Counted from the first letter of the stretch, positions 1 through 8,322 are shown. The stretch is 36,521 bases of DNA from Promethearchaeota archaeon (GCA_019894715.1 JAGXOA010000141.1:1-36521), one strand, 5' to 3'. The notes: generated from the sequence alone by a model not told the origin. A program made the numbers and translations.

Positions 1-153
1 ATCATGGTTAAATTTCTTATACGTAAAAGAAAACATAAGTATGATTTCCTATCGCATCAACCCTCTGTGAACGAGGAATCCTTCAAAAACCAATGGAAGG
101 GTTTTCTACGATATACAGGCCAATCCTTAGTAGAAGCGATTGTGCACTCGTAG
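1..153 (+). CDS. Possible C-terminal end of a TnpB-like (IS605 OrfB) protein, partial
   Basis: Frame 1 is open from the first base for 50 codons and stops with TAG five bases before a hairpin that looks like the right end of an IS200/IS605-family element. The residues (ending SLVEAIVHS) contain none of the RuvC or zinc-finger motifs of TnpB, which would lie upstream of the window. The call therefore rests on position: in these elements the tnpB stop codon normally sits just before the terminal hairpin. It could equally be a chance open frame. It has no start in the window and is missing from the ORF track. Confidence 0.35.
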   Translation: MMVKFLIRKRKHKYDFLSHQPSVNEESFKNQWKGFLRYTGQSLVEAIVHS

Positions 154-185
154 GAAGCCACGTCCTTCAGGGCGTGGTAGTTCAC
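142..185 (+). mobile_element. IS200/IS605-type right-end hairpin
   Basis: An inner stem CCACGTCC / GGGCGTGG closes a TTCA loop (158-177, one G-T pair). It lies inside an outer imperfect stem GTGCACT / AGTTCAC (142-148 and 179-185). A GC-rich hairpin with a four-base loop followed by a short TTCA-type tail is the usual architecture of the right end of TnpB elements, where it also forms the 3' scaffold of the guide RNA. The GC content contrasts strongly with the surrounding DNA. The element body lies to the left of the window. Confidence 0.65.
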
Positions 186-1231
186 TTTTTGTTATTAAAT
201 ATTTTAGTAATTTCATCTCTTTCAGAATAATTTAATGGAGTGATTTTTCCCCCTCCTTCGTTTAAAAAAAATCCTTTTTCTTTTTCAATGAATTTTCCTA
301 TTTTGGCAGCAAAAATATTATTTTTAATTAAAAAATCAATTAAAATCTCAGCATCTTTTTCTTCTATAACAATTAACAATGATCCTGACGTTATAGTACC
401 ATATGGATTTAGATTAAACCTTTCACTAAGTTCCTTAGCCTCTGAATATATGGGTATTTCTCGTTTATCTACAATAACTCCTAAATTCGAAGCAATAGCA
501 ATTTCGGCTATTCCCATAAATAATCCCCCTTCTGTTGGATCATGCATTGCCTTAATTTTAAAATGTTGATTCACTAAAAAGGCTTCTTTATAGACACTTA
601 TACCTGGATTAAATATGTAGTTTTTACATTTTTCTATAAATTTTTTATCAAAACCTTCTTTTTCTAGAATATTTTCCTTTTCTCTAGCTATTATTGATGT
701 TCCTTCAATAAAAATTCCTTTTGTTAAAACTAATAAATCTCCTTTTTCCGCCCCAGACGTTTTTACTAGCTTATCATGATCTACTTCTCCTATTAAGGTC
801 CCTACTACTATTGGTCGATTAAGACCTTCTGTAATTTCTGTATGTCCTCCAATAACAGTAATATTCATAGACTGACAAGTATCATGAATCTCTTTAAAAA
901 TAGACTCTATTAGTTCATAAGTAGTTTTTATTTCTGGTAAGAGAATAGTTGATAAGAACCATTTGGGTTTAGCTCCAGTACATACAACATCATTTACATT
1001 AACATTTACAGCGTAATATCCAATTAAATCACTTGTAAATGTAATTGGATCTGTTTTTACAACTAAAAGTTGATCTTCATTTGTACTAATTACAGCGGCA
1101 TCTTCTCCAATTTCAGAACCGATAATAATTCTCTTATCATGAATTCTTAAATCAGAAACATAATTTTTAAACATCTTTCTAAGAATATCATGCTTTATTT
1201 TCCCAGGAAAAAATATATTGTTATCAGACAT
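182..1231 (-). CDS. AIR synthase-related (HypE/ThiL-like) protein
   Basis: This 349-residue protein belongs to the PurM/AIR-synthase superfamily, whose members bind ATP at a glycine/aspartate-rich site (HypE, ThiL, PurM, SelD). Visible motifs are EIGEDAAVI near residue 41 (compare GxGDDAAVI), the NVNVNDVVCTGAKP helix near residue 77, GGHTEIT near residue 129, and HDPTEGGLFMGIAE in the second domain, which is typical of the HypE branch. The HypE C-terminal cysteine used to carry the thiocarboxamide is absent: the protein ends FNNKK. The true substrate is therefore unknown and it should not be called HypE without other support. It is divergent from the cdhE-like gene. Its TGA stop (182-184) lies within the terminal TTCAC of the adjoining IS end, so the insertion may have set the C-terminus. 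Confidence 0.8.
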   Translation of the reverse strand: MSDNNIFFPGKIKHDILRKMFKNYVSDLRIHDKRIIIGSEIGEDAAVISTNEDQLLVVKTDPITFTSDLIGYYAVNVNVNDVVCTGAKPKWFLSTILLPEIKTTYELIESIFKEIHDTCQSMNITVIGGHTEITEGLNRPIVVGTLIGEVDHDKLVKTSGAEKGDLLVLTKGIFIEGTSIIAREKENILEKEGFDKKFIEKCKNYIFNPGISVYKEAFLVNQHFKIKAMHDPTEGGLFMGIAEIAIASNLGVIVDKREIPIYSEAKELSERFNLNPYGTITSGSLLIVIEEKDAEILIDFLIKNNIFAAKIGKFIEKEKGFFLNEGGGKITPLNYSERDEITKIFNNKK

Positions 1232-1306
1232 TTTAAGATCTCTTTAGTCATTATTATCTGAACTTTATTTATTTAGCTTTTTAATTTTTTCAATACATAT
1301 TATAAT

Positions 1307-1326
1307 AATAGGATATTTTTCCTATT
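1307..1326. promoter_or_regulatory. Perfect inverted repeat between divergent genes
   Basis: AATAGGA (1307-1313) and TCCTATT (1320-1326) form a perfect 7-bp inverted repeat around six bases. It lies in the 183-bp gap between the divergent AIR-synthase-like and CdhE-like genes, about 90 bp upstream of the cdhE start. It could be an operator or a short hairpin. In such A+T-rich sequence, a repeat with GG/CC pairs in its core is less likely to be chance, but function is inferred from position only. Confidence 0.35.
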
Positions 1327-1414
1327 CCTAAAAACTAAATTTTTAATTTTAAATAGAATTACATTTAAACATATTATTTTTATTTATCTTAATAATGAGG
1401 AAATGTAATAAAAT

Positions 1415-2866
1415 ATGGTTAGACCAAGCCCTTTAGATATATATACACTTGTTGACAAATCTAATTGCAAAGAATGTGGATATGATACATGTATGGCTTT
1501 TGCTACTGATCTTTTAGAAAGAAAAATCCACTTAGAAGATTGCACACATCTAATGAAAGATCAAAAACAAAAGAAAAATTATTTGAAACTTAAAGAATTG
1601 ATAACACCTCCTCAGAAACCCGTTCAAATAGGAGTTGGCCCTCGTAAAGTGATAATTGGTGGTGAGGAAGTACTTATGCGCCATCAATTGACATTCTACA
1701 ACCAAACAGGTATTTTTATTGAAATTGCAGATACTCAAGAAGATATCATAAGCATTATAAAATATTTAACAGATTTAAAAATTGAAAGAATGGGTGAAAA
1801 ACTTACTTTAGATGGTATTGCATTAAGATGTGTTTCGAAAGAGGGAGAAAAATTTATGGAAGCGGCCAAAACCATAGTTAATAATACAGATTTACCAATA
1901 ATGTTATGCTGCTTAGATCCAGAAATACTAATAAAAGCTGCTGAGGAAATAAAAGATAAAAAACCTGCTTTATATGCAGCAACAAAAAAGAATTGGGAAT
2001 TACTTGGTCAATTTTCAATTCAAAACAATCTACCATTAGTAGTTACCTCAAATAATTTAGACGAATTAATATCTCTAAGCACAACTTTAGATAAACTAGG
2101 TGTTGATCAAATTATTTTGGATCCTGGAACTTTCTTTGGACAAGGTAAAATCGGTTTCAATTACGATAATATTGTGCAATTACGAACCGCAGGGATTGAA
2201 AAGAATATTTATAGTGCTGGATGGCCTATTATGGGTGTACCTGCAGCATACTGGGCTCAAATAAGAAAGATAAAAAAAAAAGAGGATTTATGGAAGCATA
2301 AATATCAAGAAGTGATTATGGGATCAATTATGATTTCTATTGATACTTCCCTAATTATACTTCATACAGGAAAAAATAAGGATGATATTTGGGCTTTGTT
2401 AGCTCTAATGACTCTCAGGCAAAGTATTTTTTCGGATCCAAGAATTTATCCTTCAGTAGAACCGGGATTATATGAAATCGGAAATCCTGATCAAATGTCC
2501 ACTGTCTTAGTCACTTCTAATTATAGATTAACAAAAATTCCAGTTGAAATTGATGTTAAAGGTGCGAATATTGATTCATGGTTATTAGTTGTCGATAGTG
2601 AGGGGATAGGAATAGAAAGTGCTGTAGCTGGAGGTCAATTTAGTGCAAGTGCTATTGGTGAGGCTGTAAAGGAATATAATGTTTTTGAGAAACTAAACCA
2701 TCGTATATTAATAATTCCTGGTATGGCAGCTCGATTAAGTGGTGCTTTAGAAGATGAAGCTGATTGTTATGTTCTTGTGGGTCCAAGAGATAGTTCTGGT
2801 ATTAAGAAGTTTATTGATGAAATGTGGACTCCTGAAAAATATATGAAGGAATATAAAAATCGATAA
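1415..2866 (+). CDS. cdhE: Corrinoid iron-sulfur protein large subunit (acetyl-CoA decarbonylase/synthase gamma subunit)
   Basis: The 483-residue protein matches the gamma subunit of the archaeal acetyl-CoA decarbonylase/synthase complex (CdhE; bacterial AcsC). In the Wood-Ljungdahl pathway this protein accepts a methyl group from the tetrahydropterin carrier on its corrinoid cobalt and passes it to the acetyl-CoA synthase subunit. The N-terminal [4Fe-4S] motif is complete: C18, C21 and C26 (CKECGYDTC) plus C43. A TIM-barrel follows, and the C-terminal corrinoid-binding part carries IIPGMAARLSGALED and LVGPRDSSGI, both typical of the family. Length is normal. The other cdh genes are not adjacent, so it may be a detached copy or part of a dispersed pathway. 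The MptN-like ligase at 24616 fits a tetrahydromethanopterin-using pathway. Confidence 0.9.
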   Translation: MVRPSPLDIYTLVDKSNCKECGYDTCMAFATDLLERKIHLEDCTHLMKDQKQKKNYLKLKELITPPQKPVQIGVGPRKVIIGGEEVLMRHQLTFYNQTGIFIEIADTQEDIISIIKYLTDLKIERMGEKLTLDGIALRCVSKEGEKFMEAAKTIVNNTDLPIMLCCLDPEILIKAAEEIKDKKPALYAATKKNWELLGQFSIQNNLPLVVTSNNLDELISLSTTLDKLGVDQIILDPGTFFGQGKIGFNYDNIVQLRTAGIEKNIYSAGWPIMGVPAAYWAQIRKIKKKEDLWKHKYQEVIMGSIMISIDTSLIILHTGKNKDDIWALLALMTLRQSIFSDPRIYPSVEPGLYEIGNPDQMSTVLVTSNYRLTKIPVEIDVKGANIDSWLLVVDSEGIGIESAVAGGQFSASAIGEAVKEYNVFEKLNHRILIIPGMAARLSGALEDEADCYVLVGPRDSSGIKKFIDEMWTPEKYMKEYKNR

Positions 2867-2879
2867 TTCTTATTATTTT

Positions 2880-3542
2880 CTAACTATAGATATTCATGAA
2901 TGAAATGAATTTTTCAACTGATAATTGAGAAATGTTTTCTAAGATTAATACGGGTACAGAAGAATCATCTAATAATTCCTCTTTAGAATGATTTCCTGTT
3001 AAAACACCAATAAACTTAGAATTAAGCATTTCTGCTAATCTTCTATCACTGATATGATCTCCAACTATAAAATAACTATAATCTGGATAATTTTCATCGA
3101 AAAAGTTCTTAATATTTATATCTGTTTTCGACTTAATTTTAGGAGTTTCACCTATAATAAAATTAAAATAATGACTTATTTGCAAAAAATCTAATAATTT
3201 TATTGCCAATTCTTGTTTTTTTGAAGTTACAACTCCAAGAATAATATTTTGTTCCTTTAGAGAATTCAAGATTTCGCTAACTCTAGGAAATATCTCAACT
3301 TGATAAATACCTTTTTTTGCATAGTATTCTCTAAAAGTTTTTATTAATTCTATTGGATTAAGATCTGAGATTTTACTAAAAACCTTTTCTAAAGGTATTC
3401 CAATCATTTTTTTAAAATTATCATCCAATTTTTGAGGAATATTATATTTACTGAATACATAATCAAAAGAATTTAAAATTCCCTCTTGGTTATTAATTAA
3501 TGTAAAATCTAAATCAAAACTTACTAAAATCTTTTCAATCAT
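2880..3542 (-). CDS. HAD-superfamily hydrolase, phosphoglycolate-phosphatase-like
   Basis: The 220-residue protein has the haloacid dehalogenase motifs in order. Motif I is FDLDFTLIN near residue 9, with the nucleophile and acid/base aspartates. An alpha-helical cap follows. Motif II is VVTSKK near residue 103, the lysine of motif III falls around 139, and motif IV is GDHISDRR near residue 161. The arrangement matches the Gph/PGP branch, which removes phosphate from small metabolites; the substrate cannot be told from sequence. It ends 13 bp from cdhE (convergent) and starts 25 bp downstream of the TPR gene on the same strand, so the two minus-strand genes are likely cotranscribed. Confidence 0.85.
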   Translation of the reverse strand: MIEKILVSFDLDFTLINNQEGILNSFDYVFSKYNIPQKLDDNFKKMIGIPLEKVFSKISDLNPIELIKTFREYYAKKGIYQVEIFPRVSEILNSLKEQNIILGVVTSKKQELAIKLLDFLQISHYFNFIIGETPKIKSKTDINIKNFFDENYPDYSYFIVGDHISDRRLAEMLNSKFIGVLTGNHSKEELLDDSSVPVLILENISQLSVEKFISFMNIYS

Positions 3543-3567
3543 TTTAATTTAAAATCATTTTACTACT

Positions 3568-5226
3568 TTATAATCTCTTGAAAAGGTTAATTAAATATTT
3601 TATGTCATCAGAACTATCTATTAATCGACTCATATGAAATGGAAAATCCTTAATCTCTATTTTTTCATTATTACTCACTTTATCTACAATTATGTTAATC
3701 ATTTGTTTAAAAAGTTCTATTGTTTTTCCTTTTGAATCTATTTCAGAAATAATTTTCTTTGCTTTATTTAATTTTCCAATAATGATAAGAGATAATGAGG
3801 CAATAATGTATGAATGGACAATATGAGAATTATTAATTTTTTTTGTATTCGCAGCTCTATAGTAATATTTATATGTATTTTTTATCATTTCTCTTAGTAA
3901 AAAGTCTTTGGCGGTATCAAGTTGTTCATAAAATTTAATACTCTCAAGAATTAATGTAGCTGCTGCATAATATTGCTTATTTTGAAGATCATGTTCAGCA
4001 ATTATATTTAAACATCTTACTATCTGATTAAATAATCCAAAACGATTAAATTCTAGATTCCCTTCCATTGCAACATCATAAGCATTAAGATAACTTTCAG
4101 TTGATCTATTATAACTTTTAATTTCCCAAAAATTATCTCCTGATTTCATGAAATGTTTGTAAGCTAATTCATAATTGTTTAATTTCTTGAATATTTTTGC
4201 TGCATCAAAATAATTAATTGCTGTTTGATTATTATCCTTAATTCTTTTGCAATAATTCCCTGCTAAAACAAAACAAGAAGCAGATTCTAATAAATTCTGT
4301 TCTATCTCTTTATAGCAAAGAGCAGCACCACGATAATATCTCGCAATTTTATAAAAATTCTTATCGTCTTTTTTTAAATTTTCAGCTAGATTAATATATG
4401 AACTTGCTTCTCTTTTTGAATAAAATATGTATTGTTTGGGATTTTCTAATTGTTGATGTAAATTTTTAATTATTTGACTAATTTGGGCAATTGCTAAATT
4501 ATCATTTTTTTCTTTTAATTCTTCATATAAACCCATAAAGAAATCTATAGCATCCAATAAAATATCTTTTGAATTACGATAATCATCTAGCTCTTCATAA
4601 CTTAAGGAAACTTGTTTATAGGAATATGATAAGATGTCATAGAATTTATAAATTTTAGCGAATTCAATTACTCTTTTAAAATATTTTATTGCTTTTTTGT
4701 AATGTGATAGTTTAAAATATAATTCTGCAATATTTTGATAATTTTGAGCAAGTTTTCTTCCTTCTTTAAATTCACCTAATAATTTGGACTCCTGTTTTAG
4801 GCATTTTATACATTTAAGGATATATTCTTTTTCTAAATTAAACTCCTTATATTTTTCTCCATAAATCTCAGCAATTCTAAGATATAATTCACTAATCTCA
4901 TGTATTTTTCCTTGCATCTGATAGGAATTTATTTGATTTTCCCAAAAAGAAATTACTTCCCTATATAAATCTAAGGTTTTTGTATAGCTAATATCCTCAA
5001 GAAGTTCTGCAACTGAATATAATAACTCCCCTGCTTCAAAGAAATCTCCGATTCCTACCATTTGATTTGAATAATCTATAGATGTATTTATTATATTATT
5101 GATTTCATTCCTTTTTTCTTCATCATCTGTAAGATTATTAATATCATAGATTGAATTTCTTATAATTTGAATATTTTCTAAGTAATCTGAATAATCTTCC
5201 CTTTCAAGAATAGAAAACCAACTCAT
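3568..5226 (-). CDS. TPR-repeat protein, SNAP-like helical solenoid
   Basis: The 552-residue protein is almost entirely built of paired helices with the tetratricopeptide pattern (for example AELYFKLSHYKKAIKYFKRV near residue 168 and AAKIFKKLNNYELAYKHF near residue 343). There is no signal peptide or membrane span, so it is probably a cytosolic scaffold. The central block, with phrases such as ASCFVLAGNYCKR and AINYFDAAKIF, resembles the repeats of eukaryotic SNAP proteins (NSF attachment factors) in aromatic/alanine spacing. It is about twice the length of alpha-SNAP. Long TPR proteins are very abundant in Asgard archaea, so a SNAP role is speculative. It heads a likely two-gene unit with the HAD hydrolase. 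Confidence 0.75.
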   Translation of the reverse strand: MSWFSILEREDYSDYLENIQIIRNSIYDINNLTDDEEKRNEINNIINTSIDYSNQMVGIGDFFEAGELLYSVAELLEDISYTKTLDLYREVISFWENQINSYQMQGKIHEISELYLRIAEIYGEKYKEFNLEKEYILKCIKCLKQESKLLGEFKEGRKLAQNYQNIAELYFKLSHYKKAIKYFKRVIEFAKIYKFYDILSYSYKQVSLSYEELDDYRNSKDILLDAIDFFMGLYEELKEKNDNLAIAQISQIIKNLHQQLENPKQYIFYSKREASSYINLAENLKKDDKNFYKIARYYRGAALCYKEIEQNLLESASCFVLAGNYCKRIKDNNQTAINYFDAAKIFKKLNNYELAYKHFMKSGDNFWEIKSYNRSTESYLNAYDVAMEGNLEFNRFGLFNQIVRCLNIIAEHDLQNKQYYAAATLILESIKFYEQLDTAKDFLLREMIKNTYKYYYRAANTKKINNSHIVHSYIIASLSLIIIGKLNKAKKIISEIDSKGKTIELFKQMINIIVDKVSNNEKIEIKDFPFHMSRLIDSSDDIKYLINLFKRL

Positions 5227-5383
5227 ATAATCTAAGGATTTAATTTTTATAATTTATTAAAACATAAAAAAGAAATGGATTATTGAATAGTGTAAAATTT
5301 CAATTTTATTCCAAAAGATTTTTAATATCATTCGAAATTATGTTTAATATAAAAATATGTTAAAATAAAATAATTAAATATAA

Positions 5384-5461
5384 ATGGTTTACGTTTGCTT
5401 GCAGGATTGGAATAATAGATGAAGTTAAAGATTATTATCCTATAAAAACCGCTTAAACCAT
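5384..5461 (+). ncRNA. Foldable leader upstream of the Sm-like gene (candidate structured RNA)
   Basis: Three nested complementary segments can form one long hairpin. ATGGTTTA (5384-5391) pairs with TAAACCAT (5454-5461), AGGAT (5403-5407) with ATCCT (5437-5441), and AATAAT (5411-5416) with ATTATT (5431-5436). A TGG bulge separates the two inner helices and the apex is a 14-base loop. The structure ends 20 bases before the ATG at 5481, and a TATA-like stretch lies upstream near 5344. It could be a cis-regulatory leader or a small RNA. No known riboswitch or box C/D motif set was recognised. Confidence 0.35.
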
Positions 5462-5480
5462 AAATTAGGTGATAAATAAT

Positions 5481-5693
5481 ATGGATTATAAAACAAAATT
5501 GAAAGAATATATAGATTTCCAAGGAGAAATATCATTTAAATTAGTTGGTAATGAACAAGTTTCATTTGGTATTATAAAAGATGTTCAAGATGACTATATA
5601 AAAGTATTTATTGGTGGAAATCCACAACAAGAAACAAATGTCTATATACCTATTAATTATATCATTTCTATAACTGTGAAAGAGGATAGATAA
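5481..5693 (+). CDS. Small Sm-like/SH3-barrel-type protein
   Basis: The ORF track starts at GTG 5469, but the ATG at 5481 is preferred because AGGTGAT (5467-5473) then sits at ribosome-binding distance; this gives 70 residues. The pattern of alternating strands (GEISFKLVGNEQVSFGIIKDVQDD, then IKVFIGG, then VYIPINYIISITVKE) is that of a small curved beta barrel such as the Sm/LSm or SH3-like folds. In those folds a short GxV..v..d strand pair is followed by a terminal I-x-y-I-x-x-I strand. The exact Sm1/Sm2 consensus is not complete, so RNA binding is not established. It is 27 bp upstream of the next gene and probably cotranscribed with it. Confidence 0.6.
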   Translation: MDYKTKLKEYIDFQGEISFKLVGNEQVSFGIIKDVQDDYIKVFIGGNPQQETNVYIPINYIISITVKEDR

Positions 5694-5720
5694 TATTCTA
5701 AAAAAATAGGAGATCTAAAA

Positions 5721-6197
5721 ATGACTCAACAATTTAAAAAAATTCAAAAAGAAGGGTATGCCAATATCATTTTTTCTTCTAAACCTATTGAATATGGAGC
5801 AGAAGATGAAGAATCTTTAAAAAAAGTCTTTACTAAACCAGATCCAATATATGCAAGATGTTATTTTCCTAATCATATAGGAAAGATTGAAAAAAGAAGT
5901 TTCTGGCATGAAATCTGGATTGATGGTAAATTTATAAAAAGAACTCTCTATGAAAGTCCTCCAGATCCCGAATGGGATCAGATTCAAATTTGGATTACTG
6001 ATGATGACTATAAAAATGAAATATTAAATCTTGATTCAGGGAAGCATGAAATTGTGATTTGGGTAATGAAATGTGAATTCGAAGGTAAATATTTTAAAAT
6101 AGAAACAACTCTTTCAGGAGATCCACTAATTAATGAAAAAGAGCGAGTAAAATTATCAAGATTATCAAAAGGTAATATTACTTATGTAGTACCATAA
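5721..6197 (+). CDS. Uncharacterised beta-rich protein
   Basis: The 158-residue protein starts at ATG with a good upstream AGGAG (5709-5713). It has no signal peptide or membrane segment. The sequence is rich in predicted strands and aromatic residues (IYARCYFPNHIG near residue 43; EIWIDGKFIKR near residue 64; IQIWITDDDY near residue 87; GKHEIVIWVMKCEFEG near residue 107), suggesting a beta sandwich. Proteins with an IYAR-type strand after a charged N-terminus occur as secreted or lipid-anchored domains in other phyla, but I do not recognise a named family. Its gene follows the small barrel protein closely and ends before a strong T-tract. Confidence 0.65.
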   Translation: MTQQFKKIQKEGYANIIFSSKPIEYGAEDEESLKKVFTKPDPIYARCYFPNHIGKIEKRSFWHEIWIDGKFIKRTLYESPPDPEWDQIQIWITDDDYKNEILNLDSGKHEIVIWVMKCEFEGKYFKIETTLSGDPLINEKERVKLSRLSKGNITYVVP

Positions 6198-6221
6198 TTT
6201 TTTAATAAATTACCATAAAGA

Positions 6222-6243
6222 TTTTTCTTTTTTTTTTTTTTTT
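6222..6243 (+). terminator. T-tract terminator
   Basis: A run of 16 T follows TTTTTC just after the 5721-6197 gene. Intrinsic termination at long U-tracts without a stem is usual in archaea. Confidence 0.6.
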
Positions 6244-6342
6244 CAAAAACCAAACTCAAAATAGAATTATTAAAATTAATCAAATTTATTAGGCAATGAT
6301 ATTATCTTTATTTTAATTAAAAATCAATCGAGATAGATTAAA

Positions 6343-6798
6343 ATGTTATACAATTGGTTAATTGCCCAAGATGTTAGTGAAGTAGGAATTTCTTGGTTAG
6401 ACTTCTTTAGTATTGGTCATATCTGCATGGGATTAGGTATTTTCTTACTATTTTCTCTGTTTTATACAATTCCAATGTCTAAAAGCAATGGATCAGCACA
6501 AGTAAAATTACCTTTGTGGTGCGCATGGATTATTACTATAGTGATGGCGATTATATGGGAATTGATCGAAAATATTCTTTTATATGATTTGGGATTAAAA
6601 TTTGAAGGTAGAAGAGATAGTACAGCAAATATTATAACCGATATTATTCTTGTAGGCATGGGTGGTTTAGGCATGTGGATATTTGGCCATTTAGTCTTTA
6701 AATACCATAAAAAAGTATGGCCTTATTATGTTTTTGGTATTATTGGTTTAGCTCTCTGGATCGGTGTTTTCTTAATTCTCCGATATTTTACACTGTAA
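6343..6798 (+). CDS. DUF2585/UPF0314-like integral membrane protein
   Basis: The 151-residue protein has four predicted membrane spans (about residues 22-46, 59-80, 96-115 and 126-149). The pattern WELIENILLYD near residue 74 followed by RRDSTANIITDIILVGMGG near residue 90 mirrors the DUF2585/UPF0314 signature of bacterial inner-membrane proteins, where WEvxEN is followed by GDSxxNsxxDI. The polar and acidic residues inside the spans suggest a catalytic or transport site, but no function is known for the family. It has its own upstream gap with a long T-tract and is probably transcribed alone. Confidence 0.65.
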   Translation: MLYNWLIAQDVSEVGISWLDFFSIGHICMGLGIFLLFSLFYTIPMSKSNGSAQVKLPLWCAWIITIVMAIIWELIENILLYDLGLKFEGRRDSTANIITDIILVGMGGLGMWIFGHLVFKYHKKVWPYYVFGIIGLALWIGVFLILRYFTL

Positions 6799-6960
6799 AA
6801 AATATAAATTTTAATTATTTCATATTATTTTTTTATAACTTTAACAAATTGAGATCACATTCACATATTTCTTTTTAGCCAGTCATGTAATAATAAAGAT
6901 ATAAATAATCATTTTTATTCTATTAATAATAATCATTGAATTCAGACAATATAAGAAACT

Positions 6961-7293
6961 ATGGATCCTATTAATATAGAAGATTTAGAAGCTTTTATTA
7001 ATGGGTTAAAAGTATCGTTTGATTCATTAGAACATATTCAGACAAATAATTCACAAGGAGTACAAGCCCAAGTAGCGAAAGCAATTTCCCAATTAAGAGC
7101 AAAAAAACTAGATAAAATAGAACCTTTACCTCGATTATTAGGGCATATAACAAAAGAAGATCTAAAAAATCTTTTTCTAAATCGATTGGAGAAATTAAAA
7201 TATATTTTAGAATCAAATAATTATCCCAAAAGTAGAAAATTTAATCTTGTTATGAAAATTGTAAAGTTAAGAGAAAAAGTAAATAGTTTTTAA
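6961..7293 (+). CDS. Small helical protein of unknown function
   Basis: The 110-residue protein begins MDPINIEDLEAF and is charged and helical throughout, with no cysteines, membrane span or signal peptide. The C-terminal half (LKNLFLNRLEKLKYIL, then KFNLVMKIVKLREKV) is amphipathic and basic. No known domain is recognised. There is no clear ribosome-binding site, and TATA-like A+T-rich sequence lies close upstream, so a short-leader or leaderless transcript is possible. It precedes the TatD gene on the same strand with a 68-bp gap. Confidence 0.55.
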   Translation: MDPINIEDLEAFINGLKVSFDSLEHIQTNNSQGVQAQVAKAISQLRAKKLDKIEPLPRLLGHITKEDLKNLFLNRLEKLKYILESNNYPKSRKFNLVMKIVKLREKVNSF

Positions 7294-7361
7294 ATTAGAA
7301 ATACTACAATTTAGATATTAATTTCTCTTTTATTTGATAATTATTTGGATTGAAGAATAAA

Positions 7362-8117
7362 ATGCTTATTGATGTTCATTGTCATACTAATCTCTATTTA
7401 GAACTTGATAAGGTTTTAGAAGAAGCAAAAAAAGTAAATATTGAAAAAATAATATCTGTTGGAATGAGCAATTTAGGCCTAGAAAGGACGATTGAGATTG
7501 CCCATAAATATAAAATGATATATCCTGCTTTAGGTATTCATCCTGAAGAAACTTTAATGAATAAAAATATTGAAAATCAATTAGATAATATCCTTGAATT
7601 TATTTTCCAAAATAGTAATAAAATATGCGCTATCGGGGAGATTGGATTAGATCATCATTTTATAAAAGATAAAAATATATATCCTCTTCAAGAAAAAATT
7701 TTCTTAGATATGCTTGATTTAGCTCAAAAGCTTAATTTGCCTGTAAATCTTCATACAAAAGGAGCTGAACAAGAGATTTTTGAAATTCTACCTTCTTTTA
7801 CAATCCCAAATGTAAATATTCATTGGTACTCTGGACCTGATAAATATTTAAAATTTGGAATTGAACGAGGTTATTATTTTTCAATAACACCTGCAATTTC
7901 TTATTCTCCCGTTATTAAAAAAGTAGTTGAATTAGTTGATTTAAATCATTTATTGTTGGAAAGTGATGGACCTGTAAATTATTCTGGCAAAGTAGGGTCG
8001 CCATCAATGATTAGAAATGTGTTAGCTGCAATTTCTAGTATAAAAAATATATCAAAGAAGGAATTAGAAGAAAAGATATATCAAAATACAAAAATAATCT
8101 TTCCTAAGTTGTTTTAG
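7362..8117 (+). CDS. TatD-family metal-dependent DNase
   Basis: The protein belongs to the TatD branch of amidohydrolase TIM barrels, which are two-metal nucleases or phosphodiesterases. The ORF track begins at TTG 7350; the ATG at 7362 is preferred because TatD proteins begin MLIDxHxH. Metal-ligand motifs are all present in order: DVHCHTN at the N-terminus, GIHPEE near residue 60, GEIGLDHH near residue 94, NLHTKGA near residue 128, NIHWYSGP near residue 151 and LESDGP near residue 204 (numbered from the ATG). Length (251 residues) is normal for the family. The usual HCFSG segment is replaced by IHWYSG, as in archaeal members. Confidence 0.88.
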   Translation: MLIDVHCHTNLYLELDKVLEEAKKVNIEKIISVGMSNLGLERTIEIAHKYKMIYPALGIHPEETLMNKNIENQLDNILEFIFQNSNKICAIGEIGLDHHFIKDKNIYPLQEKIFLDMLDLAQKLNLPVNLHTKGAEQEIFEILPSFTIPNVNIHWYSGPDKYLKFGIERGYYFSITPAISYSPVIKKVVELVDLNHLLLESDGPVNYSGKVGSPSMIRNVLAAISSIKNISKKELEEKIYQNTKIIFPKLF

Positions 8118-8260
8118 TGTATTTTTTTTGTAATTCTGAAAACTTGATTCTATATTTTCTATTCTTCTTATTTAAAGACCCAAGACCTATTAAAATCAAT
8201 TATATTGATAATAAAGTTATTTTTATATTTTTAAAAATAATAAAGTTTATATTTTTATAA

Positions 8261-8286
8261 TGATATATCACTATACTGATATATCC
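8261..8286. promoter_or_regulatory. PadR operator candidate 1
   Basis: TGATATATCA (8261-8270, itself palindromic) is followed by CTATAC and TGATATATC (8277-8285), giving ATATATCA-N6-TGATATAT. The same arms with a four-base spacer occur upstream of the second PadR gene at 13062. A further partial copy (TTGATATA) follows near 8291. This is a likely site for autoregulation by one or both PadR proteins. Confidence 0.55.
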
Positions 8287-8322
8287 GTAATTGATATAAA
8301 TTAACATTTTATGAGAATTTGA

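Noticed and set aside
182-1231. Calling the AIR-synthase-like protein HypE or ThiL
   Set aside because: The HypE C-terminal cysteine is absent and no hyp or thi genes are adjacent, so only the superfamily call is safe.
5328-5522. 64-aa minus-strand ORF across the leader and start of the Sm-like gene
   Set aside because: It overlaps the RBS and start of a better gene and reads as hydrophobic and aromatic residues typical of antisense A+T-rich DNA.
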